Of a DNA stretch of 64,000 nucleotides, positions 9,245 through 16,957 are shown one piece after another. Within the stretch, counting starts at the first letter, position 1. Every line of letters starts with the position of its first letter. Source of the stretch: Marinobacter sp. SS5-14b (lineage in GTDB: Bacteria; Pseudomonadota; Gammaproteobacteria; Pseudomonadales; Oleiphilaceae); NCBI RefSeq assembly GCF_030541005.1, contig NZ_JASSVM010000005.1:240716-304715 (forward strand), given 5' to 3'. The translations under genes and the position numbers were made by a program. Below the pieces are notes generated by a model. It worked only from the letters and a program-made list of their open reading frames with translations. It was not told the DNA's origin and searched no databases.

Positions 9245-9664
9245 TCACCAGAGTGACCAGCCTTCATCCTCGTCTTTATCAGCTTCTTCGCTGGCGTTCT
9301 GCTCTGCCGGCTGCTCCGATTCGCTCGCTACCGGTTCAGCAGAGGCGGAGGCTGGCGCTGCTGCTGGTGCCGCACCGCCTGAAGACGCCGCTTGCTGCAC
9401 GGAGATCATGCCAAGGGCCTTTTCGGTCTCCTCAGTCAGAACACCGCTGGCTTCCAGGCCATGATCTTTCTGGAAACGGACCAGCTCTGCACGGGTGTCA
9501 TCATCCATCGATGGACCAACGTCTGAAATATTGTAGCCCGCGCCATAAAGCGCGTGTTTAAGGGCAACGATGTCATTTGCCTGGGCCACTGAAGCCAAGC
9601 CCAGCAGGGCGACCGCTCCGACCGCCAGCGCCGCCTTTCCAAAACGGCGGGTGACTGTTTTCAT
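9245..9664 (-). CDS. Small secreted protein with peptidoglycan-binding-like domain
   Basis: The product has 139 residues. A Sec signal peptide (MKTVTRRFGKAALAVGAVAL, cleaved near AQA-ND) is followed by one PG_binding_1-like helical domain (about 30-88: DIVALKHALYGAGYNISDVGPSMDDDTRAELVRFQKDHGL). The tail is low complexity and rich in Ala, Ser and Glu, ending EDEGWSLW. No catalytic domain is attached, so a periplasmic wall-binding or structural role is plausible but unproven. The ATG at 9664 has AGGTG six bases upstream and is preferred to a GTG at 9673. It shares the bidirectional terminator with ilvD. Confidence 0.75.
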   Translation of the reverse strand: MKTVTRRFGKAALAVGAVALLGLASVAQANDIVALKHALYGAGYNISDVGPSMDDDTRAELVRFQKDHGLEASGVLTEETEKALGMISVQQAASSGGAAPAAAPASASAEPVASESEQPAEQNASEEADKDEDEGWSLW

Positions 9665-9767
9665 GGTTCTCACCTGATCTACTCCCGATATCTTTGCGAT
9701 ACCTGTCTATTTATTGTTGTGTGGCGCCCAACTCCACATCGGGGGCGTCAATAAACCATACCATACT

Positions 9768-10859
9768 TTAGTCGCCCCGGCCGTGGTCCGGGGCTGGCGG
9801 TTGTGGCTCATCGTGGGTCACGTGGCCAAACTCACGTATAAAAATACCCCAGAACGCCATAAACAAGGCGGCCACCAAGGGGCCCATGACAAACCCGTTT
9901 ATCCCAAACATGGCAATGCCACCCAGGGTAGATAAAAGAACCAGATAGTCCGGCAACTTGGTGTCGCGCCCAACCAGAATCGGTCGCAGGATATTGTCTG
10001 CCAAGCCAATGACCACCACACCGTAGGCCGTCAGCACGATCGCCGGCACGAAATCGCCGACGGCCGCCAGGTAGACCGCAACCGGCACCCACACGATCGC
10101 CGCGCCCACTGCAGGCAGCAACGAGACAATCGCCATCACCACGCCCCAAAGCAACGCCCCGGTGATGCCGAGTATCCAGAAAATAATGCCGCCCAATGCT
10201 CCCTGAATGATGGCAATCAGCAGGTTTCCCTTAACGGTAGCCCGTGTTACCTCAGCAAATTTGGCAAACAGCAGGCGCTCTCTTTCATCACCCAGCGGCA
10301 ACGCCTGAATTAGCAAATCCACTAACTTGCTGCCATCACGAATCAAAAAGAAAGCCAGGTAAACCATTAGTGCCAGACCCAGGAAGAACTGAAAAGTATT
10401 CTGCCCTATGCCCAGGGCCTGCTTGGCGAGAAACTGACTACCGCCCAGAAACGCGCTGACAGCCCTGTCCCTCAGTTCGCTGAAATTGACATCAAACTGA
10501 GCGAGGAAGGCCTGAATGGCCGGAAACGAGTTATTCACCTGGTCAATATACTCACCGGGCCGGATTTCACCGTTTTGTATCTTCTGATAAATGCCCATGC
10601 CTTCAGCAATCAACGCCCCACCCAGCACCAGAACAGGAATAACCACTATGACCATGCACACACACAGCGTGATTAACGCATTGATATTGGGCCTGTCGCC
10701 AAGTCGGTGAAGCAGGATTTGCTGAACGGGGTGGAATATAAGGGCAATAGCAACCGCCCAGAAAATGGGGCCAAAAAACGGTTTCATCAGCAAAATGAAC
10801 GCAATCGATACGCCCACCAGCATGGCAAGAAAAGTCCGTGTTTCAAGTTTTGCGTACAT
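9768..10859 (-). CDS. AI-2E/PerM family transporter
   Basis: The product has 363 residues and 7-8 predicted membrane helices. It matches the AI-2 exporter-like/PerM superfamily, with the typical central soluble-looking stretch (FLAQFDVNFSELRDRAVSAFLGGSQFLAKQALGIGQNTFQFFLGL) and the C-terminal GDTKLPDYLVLLSTLGGIAMFGINGFVMGPLVAALF segment. Members have been linked to AI-2 export or Na+/H+ antiport; the substrate here cannot be told from sequence. I chose the ATG at 10859 over an in-frame TTG at 10880. It is divergent from the unknown gene at 10978. Confidence 0.85.
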   Translation of the reverse strand: MYAKLETRTFLAMLVGVSIAFILLMKPFFGPIFWAVAIALIFHPVQQILLHRLGDRPNINALITLCVCMVIVVIPVLVLGGALIAEGMGIYQKIQNGEIRPGEYIDQVNNSFPAIQAFLAQFDVNFSELRDRAVSAFLGGSQFLAKQALGIGQNTFQFFLGLALMVYLAFFLIRDGSKLVDLLIQALPLGDERERLLFAKFAEVTRATVKGNLLIAIIQGALGGIIFWILGITGALLWGVVMAIVSLLPAVGAAIVWVPVAVYLAAVGDFVPAIVLTAYGVVVIGLADNILRPILVGRDTKLPDYLVLLSTLGGIAMFGINGFVMGPLVAALFMAFWGIFIREFGHVTHDEPQPPAPDHGRGD

Positions 10860-10977
10860 AACCGGAAAGACCTTGATCAAGGAAAGATTCGGGATCGAAA
10901 GACTACCACGATAGCGTGGTCACTGTAGCCATCTTCACGTTATAGTATTGGGTTATTGACCTACAATTGAACGGGTT

Positions 10978-11337
10978 ATGTCACTGCCATCAGAAAACTT
11001 CAGCATTGAGACCGCACTTGAAGCAGCGATAGAGCTGCGCAAGGTGCTGGCCGCCCGCACCCATCGCCGTAAAGTGATGGGGCAAGAGGTTATTGTGCCC
11101 GGACAGCTCGGAGAAGCCCTGCATTTACCCCGGATTATCAGCCGCCTGACCAGCAAACAACAACGCCATCGGGAAAAAGGACTCGAGGATTTCCAGGAGC
11201 TTTGGCCCACCCTGTCGAACTACACCCGCGAAAAAGTGCTCAACGCTATCGGCTGGTACGATCCAAAACAACTCGACTGGGAAGACAAGCGCTCAAACCG
11301 CCGCCCGGTGATCGACCCGGACGATGGGTCAGTATAA
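10978..11337 (+). CDS. Hypothetical charged protein, 119 aa
   Basis: I do not recognise this family. The 119 residues are rich in Arg, Lys, Glu and Leu with no signal peptide or membrane helix. The middle (LRKVLAARTHRRKVMGQEV and LTSKQQRHREKGLEDFQELW) looks helical and basic, which would suit nucleic acid or protein binding, but that is only a guess. The tail (DWEDKRSNRRPVIDPDDGSV) is polar and probably disordered. Coding is supported by codon use like its neighbours and its position between two good genes; no strong ribosome site precedes the ATG. Confidence 0.6.
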   Translation: MSLPSENFSIETALEAAIELRKVLAARTHRRKVMGQEVIVPGQLGEALHLPRIISRLTSKQQRHREKGLEDFQELWPTLSNYTREKVLNAIGWYDPKQLDWEDKRSNRRPVIDPDDGSV

Positions 11338-11426
11338 CTGCTGAGACAAATCCGACGACGGGCAGGCTGCAACGACTTTGAATTGTCACATCCCGCCCCT
11401 ATCGTGTATGGATCAGGAGGAGAACT

Positions 11427-11675
11427 ATGACACACAACAATGCCTATACTGCCCTTCTGGCAGAAGGGAGTGCAGTGCCCACACTACTATGCGGACATTG
11501 CCACTCAATCTTGTCGCGCGCCCGCATTTTCCGTAATAAAGGCGACATCAGCCTGGACCCGAGCTGCCAGACCATCGGCCTTTGCTCTGCCGACGACTGC
11601 GGCGCCGTAAACTGCTGCGATGACGCACTGGCCGGGGTTGCCAATTCCGAGCGTCTGTTTGACATCGCTTCCTGA
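11427..11675 (+). CDS. Small cysteine-rich protein, 82 aa
   Basis: I do not recognise this family. The 82 residues contain seven cysteines (C22, C25, C47, C53, C58, C63, C64), including CGHCH at 22-26 and DDCGAVNCC at 56-64. The spacing suggests metal (zinc or iron-sulfur) binding or redox chemistry. There is no signal peptide. A strong GGAGGAG ribosome site stands just before the ATG, and a possible promoter (TTGAAT, 16 bases, TATCGT) lies about 25-55 bases upstream, so it is probably a real single gene. Confidence 0.6.
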   Translation: MTHNNAYTALLAEGSAVPTLLCGHCHSILSRARIFRNKGDISLDPSCQTIGLCSADDCGAVNCCDDALAGVANSERLFDIAS

Positions 11676-11797
11676 TTCAAACCGACAACGCTCTGTTACG
11701 CAACTCAAACACACAGAGCGCCCATCTGATTTATCCTGAGGCTCAAAGATCGTCGCACTGACGGTCGCGCTACCAATCAGTCAGGACAGTCGATGGC

Positions 11798-12697
11798 ATG
11801 CGTATTCTGAGAACCGACGAAGCCCGCTTCGCAGGCCTGCCGGATTACCCGTTCGAAGCACACTACCTGGATGTCGAGCCCGACCTGCGGATGCATTTCG
11901 TTGACGAAGGTCCAGCGACGGCCGCCCCTGTGGTCATGCTTCACGGTGAACCGTCCTGGTCCTACCTTTACCGGCACATGATTCCTGTGGTCGCCGCTGC
12001 CGGACACCGGGTACTTGCACCAGACCTGATCGGTTTCGGCAAGTCAGACAAGCCTGCTGAACTGTCCGCCTACAGCTACGACAACCACATGCAGTGGCTG
12101 TCATCCTGGCTCGAAGATCTGGATTTGTGGGATGTGACGCTGGTTTGCCAGAATTGGGGCTCACTTCTCGGGCTCAGGCTTGCCGCGGAAAATCACCGGC
12201 GCTTTAGCCGCATCATTGTAGGCAATGGCATGCTGCCCACCGGAGAAACCCGGGTTCCGGCGGCCTTTAAAGTATGGAAAGCGTTTGCCAGCCACAGCCC
12301 CTGGTTTCCCATCAGCCGAATCGTTCAGTTGGGAACCGAGCGCGCCTTGTCCAGCCGCGAACTTCAGGCCTACGAAGCACCCTTCCCGAGTGACGCATTC
12401 AAAGCCGGTGCACGCGCCTTCCCCGCATTGGTTCCTACCTCGCTGGAGGACCCGTCAGGTGCAGCAAACCGGGAGGCCTGGCGCATACTGGAGAAGTGGC
12501 GCAAGCCGTTCATCACCTGCTTCAGCAACGGTGACCCGATTACCCGCGGTGGCGACCGCTATATGCAGCGCCGCATACCTGGCGCCTTCGGCCAACCACA
12601 CATCACTCTGCGGGGAGGTCACTTTCTGCAGGAAGACTCTCCCCGGGAATTCTCCAGAGTGATTCTGGACGCTCTGAAGGCAGAAATGGCAGCCTGA
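11798..12697 (+). CDS. Haloalkane dehalogenase-like alpha/beta hydrolase with Asn nucleophile
   Basis: The 299-residue product resembles haloalkane dehalogenases of the DhlA type along its whole length: MLHGEPSWSYLYRHMIPV (47-64), LIGFGKSDKP, and a helical cap. These enzymes hydrolyse carbon-halogen bonds through an Asp-His-Asp triad. The His (H275, GGHFLQE) and the acid (D246, SNGDPITRG) are present, as is the halide-binding Trp next to the nucleophile (W120). The nucleophile position itself is Asn (N119 in VCQNWGSLLGL; codon AAT at 12152-12154) where the family has Asp. Activity is therefore uncertain, although one base change would restore Asp. No signal peptide is present. It stands alone, convergent with the thioesterase gene. 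Confidence 0.82.
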   Translation: MRILRTDEARFAGLPDYPFEAHYLDVEPDLRMHFVDEGPATAAPVVMLHGEPSWSYLYRHMIPVVAAAGHRVLAPDLIGFGKSDKPAELSAYSYDNHMQWLSSWLEDLDLWDVTLVCQNWGSLLGLRLAAENHRRFSRIIVGNGMLPTGETRVPAAFKVWKAFASHSPWFPISRIVQLGTERALSSRELQAYEAPFPSDAFKAGARAFPALVPTSLEDPSGAANREAWRILEKWRKPFITCFSNGDPITRGGDRYMQRRIPGAFGQPHITLRGGHFLQEDSPREFSRVILDALKAEMAA

Positions 12698-12711
12698 CGC
12701 CCAACAACCAC

Positions 12712-13500
12712 TCAACCAAAGACCGTTACCGTCTGCCGGCTCAGGGCTACAAGCTCACCGCGGGCTGTCCAGATACCGGCATGAGTATGGCCATAACCCG
12801 CCCCTGCTTGATCAATCGTTGCCCGGTACAGAAGCCACTCACCGGGAGCCATCGCAGGGCGTGGGTGCACAATTTCCAGAGCCCAACTCAGTGAACTTGC
12901 GGGGGCAGGCCCCTTCAGATGCGGCAATACCGCCGGCGGCCAAGCGTCGACCAGTGCGACAATATGCGCATCGGTCAGGGATTCCGGTTCTTCCCGGAAC
13001 TGCATCCAGCCACCCATCTCCCGCCCACCCTTGCCAGAGAACGGCATGTTACCGAAGGCCCAGCGCATCTCGATGTGCTGGGTAAACTCCGGGGTTACCC
13101 CTTTTATGTAGGGCAACTCCTGGCATTCGTTTACGGGTCTTGCCTCGGGTGCCGGGGCCGGTACCACTTGCACTGCAGACTCACGATCGCCGCCAAAGCT
13201 GGCCAGGCAGACCAGCCGCGGCTCGCCGTTCTGGAGAATACGGCCGGTCACCTGGGACACCGCCTTGCCTTCCCTCAGCAGTTCCGCCTCGAAAACAGCA
13301 GGCACGCCCGGCTCCACCGGCCCGACAAAGGAAACCTGCAGAGCACGCATGGCTCTGCCTTGTTCAACCTTTGATGCCATCACATCGAATGCGAGCGCCG
13401 CGACAAGGCCACCGAAAGTCGCCCTGCCCTGCGCCCAACTTGCTGGCATCACGGCTTCACCACCATGGCGCACAACGCTCCGGAGTTCATCAAATGTCAT
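12712..13500 (-). CDS. Acyl-CoA thioesterase, TesB-like double-hotdog
   Basis: The 262-residue protein matches thioesterase family proteins with two hotdog folds. The N-terminal half carries the ASWAQGRATFGGLVAALAFDVM segment and the second half DAHIVALVDAWPPAVLPHLKGPAPASSLSWALEIVHP. The paired hotdog fold is like E. coli TesB, which releases free fatty acids from acyl-CoA. The substrate chain length is unknown. It ends only 14 bases after the convergent dehalogenase-like gene and starts with ATG at 13500. Confidence 0.8.
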   Translation of the reverse strand: MTFDELRSVVRHGGEAVMPASWAQGRATFGGLVAALAFDVMASKVEQGRAMRALQVSFVGPVEPGVPAVFEAELLREGKAVSQVTGRILQNGEPRLVCLASFGGDRESAVQVVPAPAPEARPVNECQELPYIKGVTPEFTQHIEMRWAFGNMPFSGKGGREMGGWMQFREEPESLTDAHIVALVDAWPPAVLPHLKGPAPASSLSWALEIVHPRPAMAPGEWLLYRATIDQAGAGYGHTHAGIWTARGELVALSRQTVTVFG

Positions 13501-13631
13501 AACATTTTCCTGTTAGTTAGCCTGCAAACTGTGAAGGTTGCCCAACTTCCGGCCCGCTGGCAAGATGCCTGCGCGGGCAACTACCTACTCCAATCTTGGC
13601 ATTTAACGTGTTAAAGCATGTCCAAAGCGAC

Positions 13632-13637
13632 TATAAT
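13632..13637 (+). promoter_or_regulatory. Candidate -10 box for the DEAD-box helicase
   Basis: A perfect TATAAT lies 58 bases before the helicase ATG at 13696. No good -35 stands upstream. The box argues that the in-frame ATG at 13618 lies upstream of the transcript start and is not used. Confidence 0.5.
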
Positions 13638-13695
13638 GCCTGAAAATCATGCATTGCCTCCGCGATGTCATATCCTCCGAATACCGAGTACATTC

Positions 13696-15213
13696 ATGTC
13701 AGAATTGTCTTTTGCCGAACTGGGGCTGGATCCAGCTGTACTGGAAGCCGTTGCCGCTGTTGGCTATGAAACACCGTCGCCTATCCAGGCACAATCCATT
13801 CCCGCCCTATTGGCCGGCAACCATTTATTAGGCGTTGCCCAGACCGGCACCGGGAAAACCGCAGCCTTTGCTCTGCCACTGCTGAGCCGCATTGACCCGA
13901 GCATTGCAGAGCCCCAGATTCTGGTGCTTGCACCTACCCGCGAGCTGGCCATTCAGGTGGCTGAGGCGTTTACCACTTACGCCAGCAAGTTCAAGCACTT
14001 CCATGTGCTGCCGATTTACGGTGGGCAGGATTTTGCACCGCAAATCCGCGGTCTGAAGCGCGGCGCCCAGGTGATCGTGGGCACCCCGGGCCGGATGCTT
14101 GACCACCTGCGCAAAGGCACACTGAGGCTTGAAAACCTGCGAGCTCTGGTACTGGATGAAGCCGACGAAATGCTGCGTATGGGCTTTATCGACGACGTTG
14201 AGGCCATTCTGTCGAAGACACCGGCCAACTGTCAGCGCGCCCTGTTCTCTGCCACGATGCCGGCGCAAATCAAAAAAGTTGCCCAGACCTATCTGAAGAA
14301 CGCCACGGAAGTCCGCATTGAAAGCGAAACTCGCACCGTAGAGCGGATTTCCCAGTTCGTATTGCCGGTCTATGCCGAACGCAAGCTCGATGCCCTGACC
14401 CGCATTCTCGAAGTCGAACCGTTTGACGCGGCGATTATCTTCGTGCGCACCAAGGCTGAAACCGCCCTGCTGGCGGAGAAGCTTTCTGCCCGCGGCCATG
14501 CGGTTGCGCCCTTGAGCGGCGATCTGAACCAGCGCCAGCGTGAACAGACGGTTGAAGACCTGAAGCGCGGCAAAAAAGACATCATCATCGCGACAGACGT
14601 TGCCGCCCGCGGCCTGGACGTTCCCCGGATTACCCACGTCATCAACTACGACGTGCCCTACGATACCGAGGCGTATATTCACCGTGTAGGCCGTACCGGT
14701 CGTGCCGGCCGCACCGGTAAAGCGATTCTGCTGGTTACGCCCCGTGAGCGCAGCTGGCTGCGCACGCTGGAGCGCGCCACCAATTCGCCGATGGAACCGT
14801 ACCAACTGCCGTCACCGGCCGCACTTCAGCAGATGCGTGTCGAGCAGTTTGAAACCCAGTTGCTCGGCTTCGCCGATGACCCCCGTGCCGCCAAAGCCAT
14901 CGCCCTGCTGGACGACATCGCCGAGCGCAACGATATGGACATCACCATGGTAGCCGGCGCTCTGGCCTGCTGGATGGAGGCGTCTCAGCCAGATTCGTTG
15001 CCGCTGGAGCAGCCTGAAGCGCTGCCAGAGGTATCCGCCTCTGCACCGCGCCGCGACCGTAAAGGTCCGCCATCAGGCAAAGGCAATTTCCGTAAAGGGG
15101 GCCCGAACAAGAGCTTCCGCAACGACAGCAAGCCGGGCGCCCGCAAAGGCCCACCTAAAGGCAAGCCAGGCGGCAAGCCCGCCGGCAAGGGCCCGAAGCG
15201 CGCCCCGCGCTAA
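13696..15213 (+). CDS. deaD: DEAD-box ATP-dependent RNA helicase, DeaD-like
   Basis: The 505-residue cytosolic helicase unwinds RNA duplexes in ribosome assembly or mRNA decay. Motifs occur in order: Q motif (ETPSPIQAQSIP), Walker A AQTGTGKT (48-55), PTRELAIQV, DEAD (in LDEADEML), SAT (FSATMP), TDVAARGLDVP and HRVGRTGRAGRTG. After the helicase core comes a short helical part and a basic tail rich in Gly, Lys, Pro and Arg (from about 455), typical of CsdA/DeaD-type proteins and likely to bind RNA. I chose ATG 13696 because it gives the usual MSELSFAELGLDPAVL start; 26 extra codons upstream look noncoding. The deaD name is family-level. Confidence 0.9.
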   Translation: MSELSFAELGLDPAVLEAVAAVGYETPSPIQAQSIPALLAGNHLLGVAQTGTGKTAAFALPLLSRIDPSIAEPQILVLAPTRELAIQVAEAFTTYASKFKHFHVLPIYGGQDFAPQIRGLKRGAQVIVGTPGRMLDHLRKGTLRLENLRALVLDEADEMLRMGFIDDVEAILSKTPANCQRALFSATMPAQIKKVAQTYLKNATEVRIESETRTVERISQFVLPVYAERKLDALTRILEVEPFDAAIIFVRTKAETALLAEKLSARGHAVAPLSGDLNQRQREQTVEDLKRGKKDIIIATDVAARGLDVPRITHVINYDVPYDTEAYIHRVGRTGRAGRTGKAILLVTPRERSWLRTLERATNSPMEPYQLPSPAALQQMRVEQFETQLLGFADDPRAAKAIALLDDIAERNDMDITMVAGALACWMEASQPDSLPLEQPEALPEVSASAPRRDRKGPPSGKGNFRKGGPNKSFRNDSKPGARKGPPKGKPGGKPAGKGPKRAPR

Positions 15214-15232
15214 CAGGCCCCGGTGCAGCCGG

Positions 15233-15748
15233 TCACTCTGGCCGGCTGCGCTGATAGACTACAAAGCTGTAGTCGTAAGGATTATTATCGGACGCGGAGA
15301 AATCTTCGCGTCCGATCTCTTCCCACTCGTCCCAGTTCACTTCCGGAAAGTAAGCATCGCCGTCGACGTCTGCATGCACCTGTGTGATGTAGATCCGGTC
15401 GACCATTGGCAGTGCTTCGGCGTATATCTGCCCTCCACCAATGATCATCACCTCGTCACCACCCTCCAGCTCCGCCTGAGCTTCAGCTTTAACCAATGCC
15501 GCTGGCAATGATTCAGCCGCAACAGTTCCTGCCGGCGCCTGCCATTCCGGGTTCCGGGAAATCACCACATTCATCCGGCCCGGCAACGGCCGACCAATGG
15601 AGTCCCAGGTTTTCCGACCCATGATGATCGGTTTGCCCATAGTCGCCTGCTTAAAGTAACGCAGATCTCCAGGCAGGTACCAGGGAAGCTTGTTATTCCG
15701 GCCAATAACCCGATTTCGGGCCATCGCAACAATCAGTGCTTTTCTCAT
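15233..15748 (-). CDS. folA: Dihydrofolate reductase
   Basis: FolA reduces dihydrofolate to tetrahydrofolate with NADPH and regenerates the cofactor consumed by ThyA. The 171 residues show the family pattern: MRKALIVAMARNRVIGRNNKLPWYLPGDLRYFK with the conserved LPW and the active-site acid (D28, PGDLRYF), then GKPIIMGRKTWDSIGRPLPGR and GGGQIYAEALP. It is convergent with the helicase (19-base gap; a GC-rich hairpin at 15225-15249 lies in between without a clear T run). thyA lies upstream on the same strand, separated by a pair of repeat elements. Confidence 0.97.
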   Translation of the reverse strand: MRKALIVAMARNRVIGRNNKLPWYLPGDLRYFKQATMGKPIIMGRKTWDSIGRPLPGRMNVVISRNPEWQAPAGTVAAESLPAALVKAEAQAELEGGDEVMIIGGGQIYAEALPMVDRIYITQVHADVDGDAYFPEVNWDEWEEIGREDFSASDNNPYDYSFVVYQRSRPE

Positions 15749-15771
15749 GTTTATCTCTTGTCCTCGGAGTC

Positions 15772-15883
15772 AGCGATGAGTGGAGCATGCTTTTCAAAAC
15801 ACGCTCAAGCACATCCATGTGACGCTTGGGCTCCGCCATCCATGGCTCCGCACAGTTTTGAAAAGCATGCTCCACTCATCGCT
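15772..15883. repeat. Long palindromic repeat, copy 1
   Basis: Two perfect 29-bp inverted arms (15772-15800 and 15855-15883) enclose a 54-base spacer. The spacer, read on the left-going strand, is nearly the same as the spacer of copy 2. It also holds two small NNNAT-GG-ATNNN hairpins (GCCATGGATGGC and CACATGGATGTG). It lies between folA and thyA, with no coding sense. I take it as a non-autonomous intergenic repeat; a role as terminator or structured RNA is possible. Confidence 0.8.
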
Positions 15884-15980
15884 ACCATAGCTCAGGAGTA
15901 TGTGACGCAAAAGCCTGAAAGCTCAGCAACTGCAACGGTGCGTTTCTTACGCTCAAGCACCCAAAGCCTGAGCGCATAAG
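15884..15980. other. Spacer between the two palindromic repeats, with fragments of the repeat loop
   Basis: This 97-base noncoding stretch contains acgctcaagcac (15949-15960) and atgtgacgc (15900-15908), both of which also occur in the loop of copy 1 (15801-15812 and 15817-15825). It also holds several near repeats of AGCCTGA/GCTCAG. It may be the remnant of a third, decayed copy. I see no gene. Confidence 0.4.
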
Positions 15981-16073
15981 CGGGTGGGGCTTTCCGAAAA
16001 TGTGCGTAGCCATGGATGGCGGAGCCAAGCGTACACGGACGTATTCACAGCGTTTTTCGGAAAGCCCCACCCG
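15981..16073. repeat. Long palindromic repeat, copy 2 (inverted relative to copy 1)
   Basis: Two perfect 20-bp arms (15981-16000 and 16054-16073) enclose a 53-base loop. The first 26 loop bases match the reverse complement of the copy 1 loop at 25 positions. The arms differ from copy 1 (GGGTGGGGC...TTTCCGAAAA against GAGTGGAGC...TTTTCAAAAC), but each copy pairs perfectly with itself, so the stems co-vary. It ends 44 bases from the thyA stop. Confidence 0.8.
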
Positions 16074-16117
16074 ACGTCTTGCCGTCCCCAAATAATCGGG
16101 CTACCGCGAGCTTCAGG

Positions 16118-16957
16118 TCAGATGGCAATGGGCGCCTTGATACCAGGGCAAGGGTCATATCCCTCAAATTCGAAATCTTCCAGTTCGTATTCGAAGATGT
16201 TTGCAGGTTTGCGCTTGATCACCAGTTTGGGCAACGGCCGGGGCTCACGCTTGAGCTGCTCGAATACGATATCGTCGGTCAAGTGGTTCTGGTAGAGGTG
16301 GCAATCGCCAAAGGTATGAACGAACTCACCCACATCCAGATCACACTGCTGAGCGATCATGTGAGTCAGCAGCGCATAGGAAGCAATATTAAAGGGTACG
16401 CCCAGGAACAAGTCTGCACTGCGCTGGTACAACTGGCAGGATAACTTGCCGTCAATTACATAGAACTGGAACAGGCAGTGACACGGCGCCAACGCCATGC
16501 GGCCTTCACGCACGTTATCTTGCGGGCCAATGGACTCGTCCGGAAGTTCGGCAGGATTCCAGGCAGACACAATCAAGCGGCGGGAATTGGGCTTGTTGCG
16601 GATCTGATCGACTACCTCGCTGATCTGATCAATAACCCGGCCATCGTGGCACTGCCAGCTGCGCCATTGCTTGCCGTAGATCGGCCCGAGGTCACCGTTT
16701 TCCAGCGCCCATTCGTTCCAGATCGACACCTTCCGCTCTGTCAGCCAGTTGTTGTCGGTGGAGCCACGCAGGAACCAGAGCAGCTCGTAAATGATGCTGC
16801 GCAGGTGAACCTTCTTGGTCGTCACCAGCGGGAAACCATCCTGCAGGTTGAAGCGGATCTGGCGGCCAAATACCGAACGGGTTCCAACGCCGGTGCGATC
16901 GCCTTTATCGAATCCGTTGTCGACAACGTCTTGCATCAGATCAAGATAGGCTTTCAT
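16118..16957 (-). CDS. thyA: Thymidylate synthase
   Basis: ThyA methylates dUMP to dTMP with methylene-tetrahydrofolate and leaves dihydrofolate, which FolA recycles. The 279 residues start [31 protein letters not shown]. The catalytic Cys is C159 in [12 protein letters not shown], followed by [20 protein letters not shown]. Compared with the 264-residue E. coli enzyme there is an insert of about a dozen residues just before the catalytic segment ([15 protein letters not shown]), as in some other bacterial long forms. The reading frame stays open far upstream, but the ATG at 16957 gives the family start. Its ATGA overlaps the lgt stop (16954-16957), so the pair is co-translated. Confidence 0.97.
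   Translation of the reverse strand: MKAYLDLMQDVVDNGFDKGDRTGVGTRSVFGRQIRFNLQDGFPLVTTKKVHLRSIIYELLWFLRGSTDNNWLTERKVSIWNEWALENGDLGPIYGKQWRSWQCHDGRVIDQISEVVDQIRNKPNSRRLIVSAWNPAELPDESIGPQDNVREGRMALAPCHCLFQFYVIDGKLSCQLYQRSADLFLGVPFNIASYALLTHMIAQQCDLDVGEFVHTFGDCHLYQNHLTDDIVFEQLKREPRPLPKLVIKRKPANIFEYELEDFEFEGYDPCPGIKAPIAI

Noticed and set aside
13618..13695. Upstream start for the DEAD-box helicase
   Set aside because: The extra residues resemble no helicase N terminus and contain the likely promoter -10.
15758..16295. Short open frames inside the palindromic repeats
   Set aside because: They exist on both strands because of the inverted arms and do not resemble proteins; the sequence is better explained as noncoding repeat.
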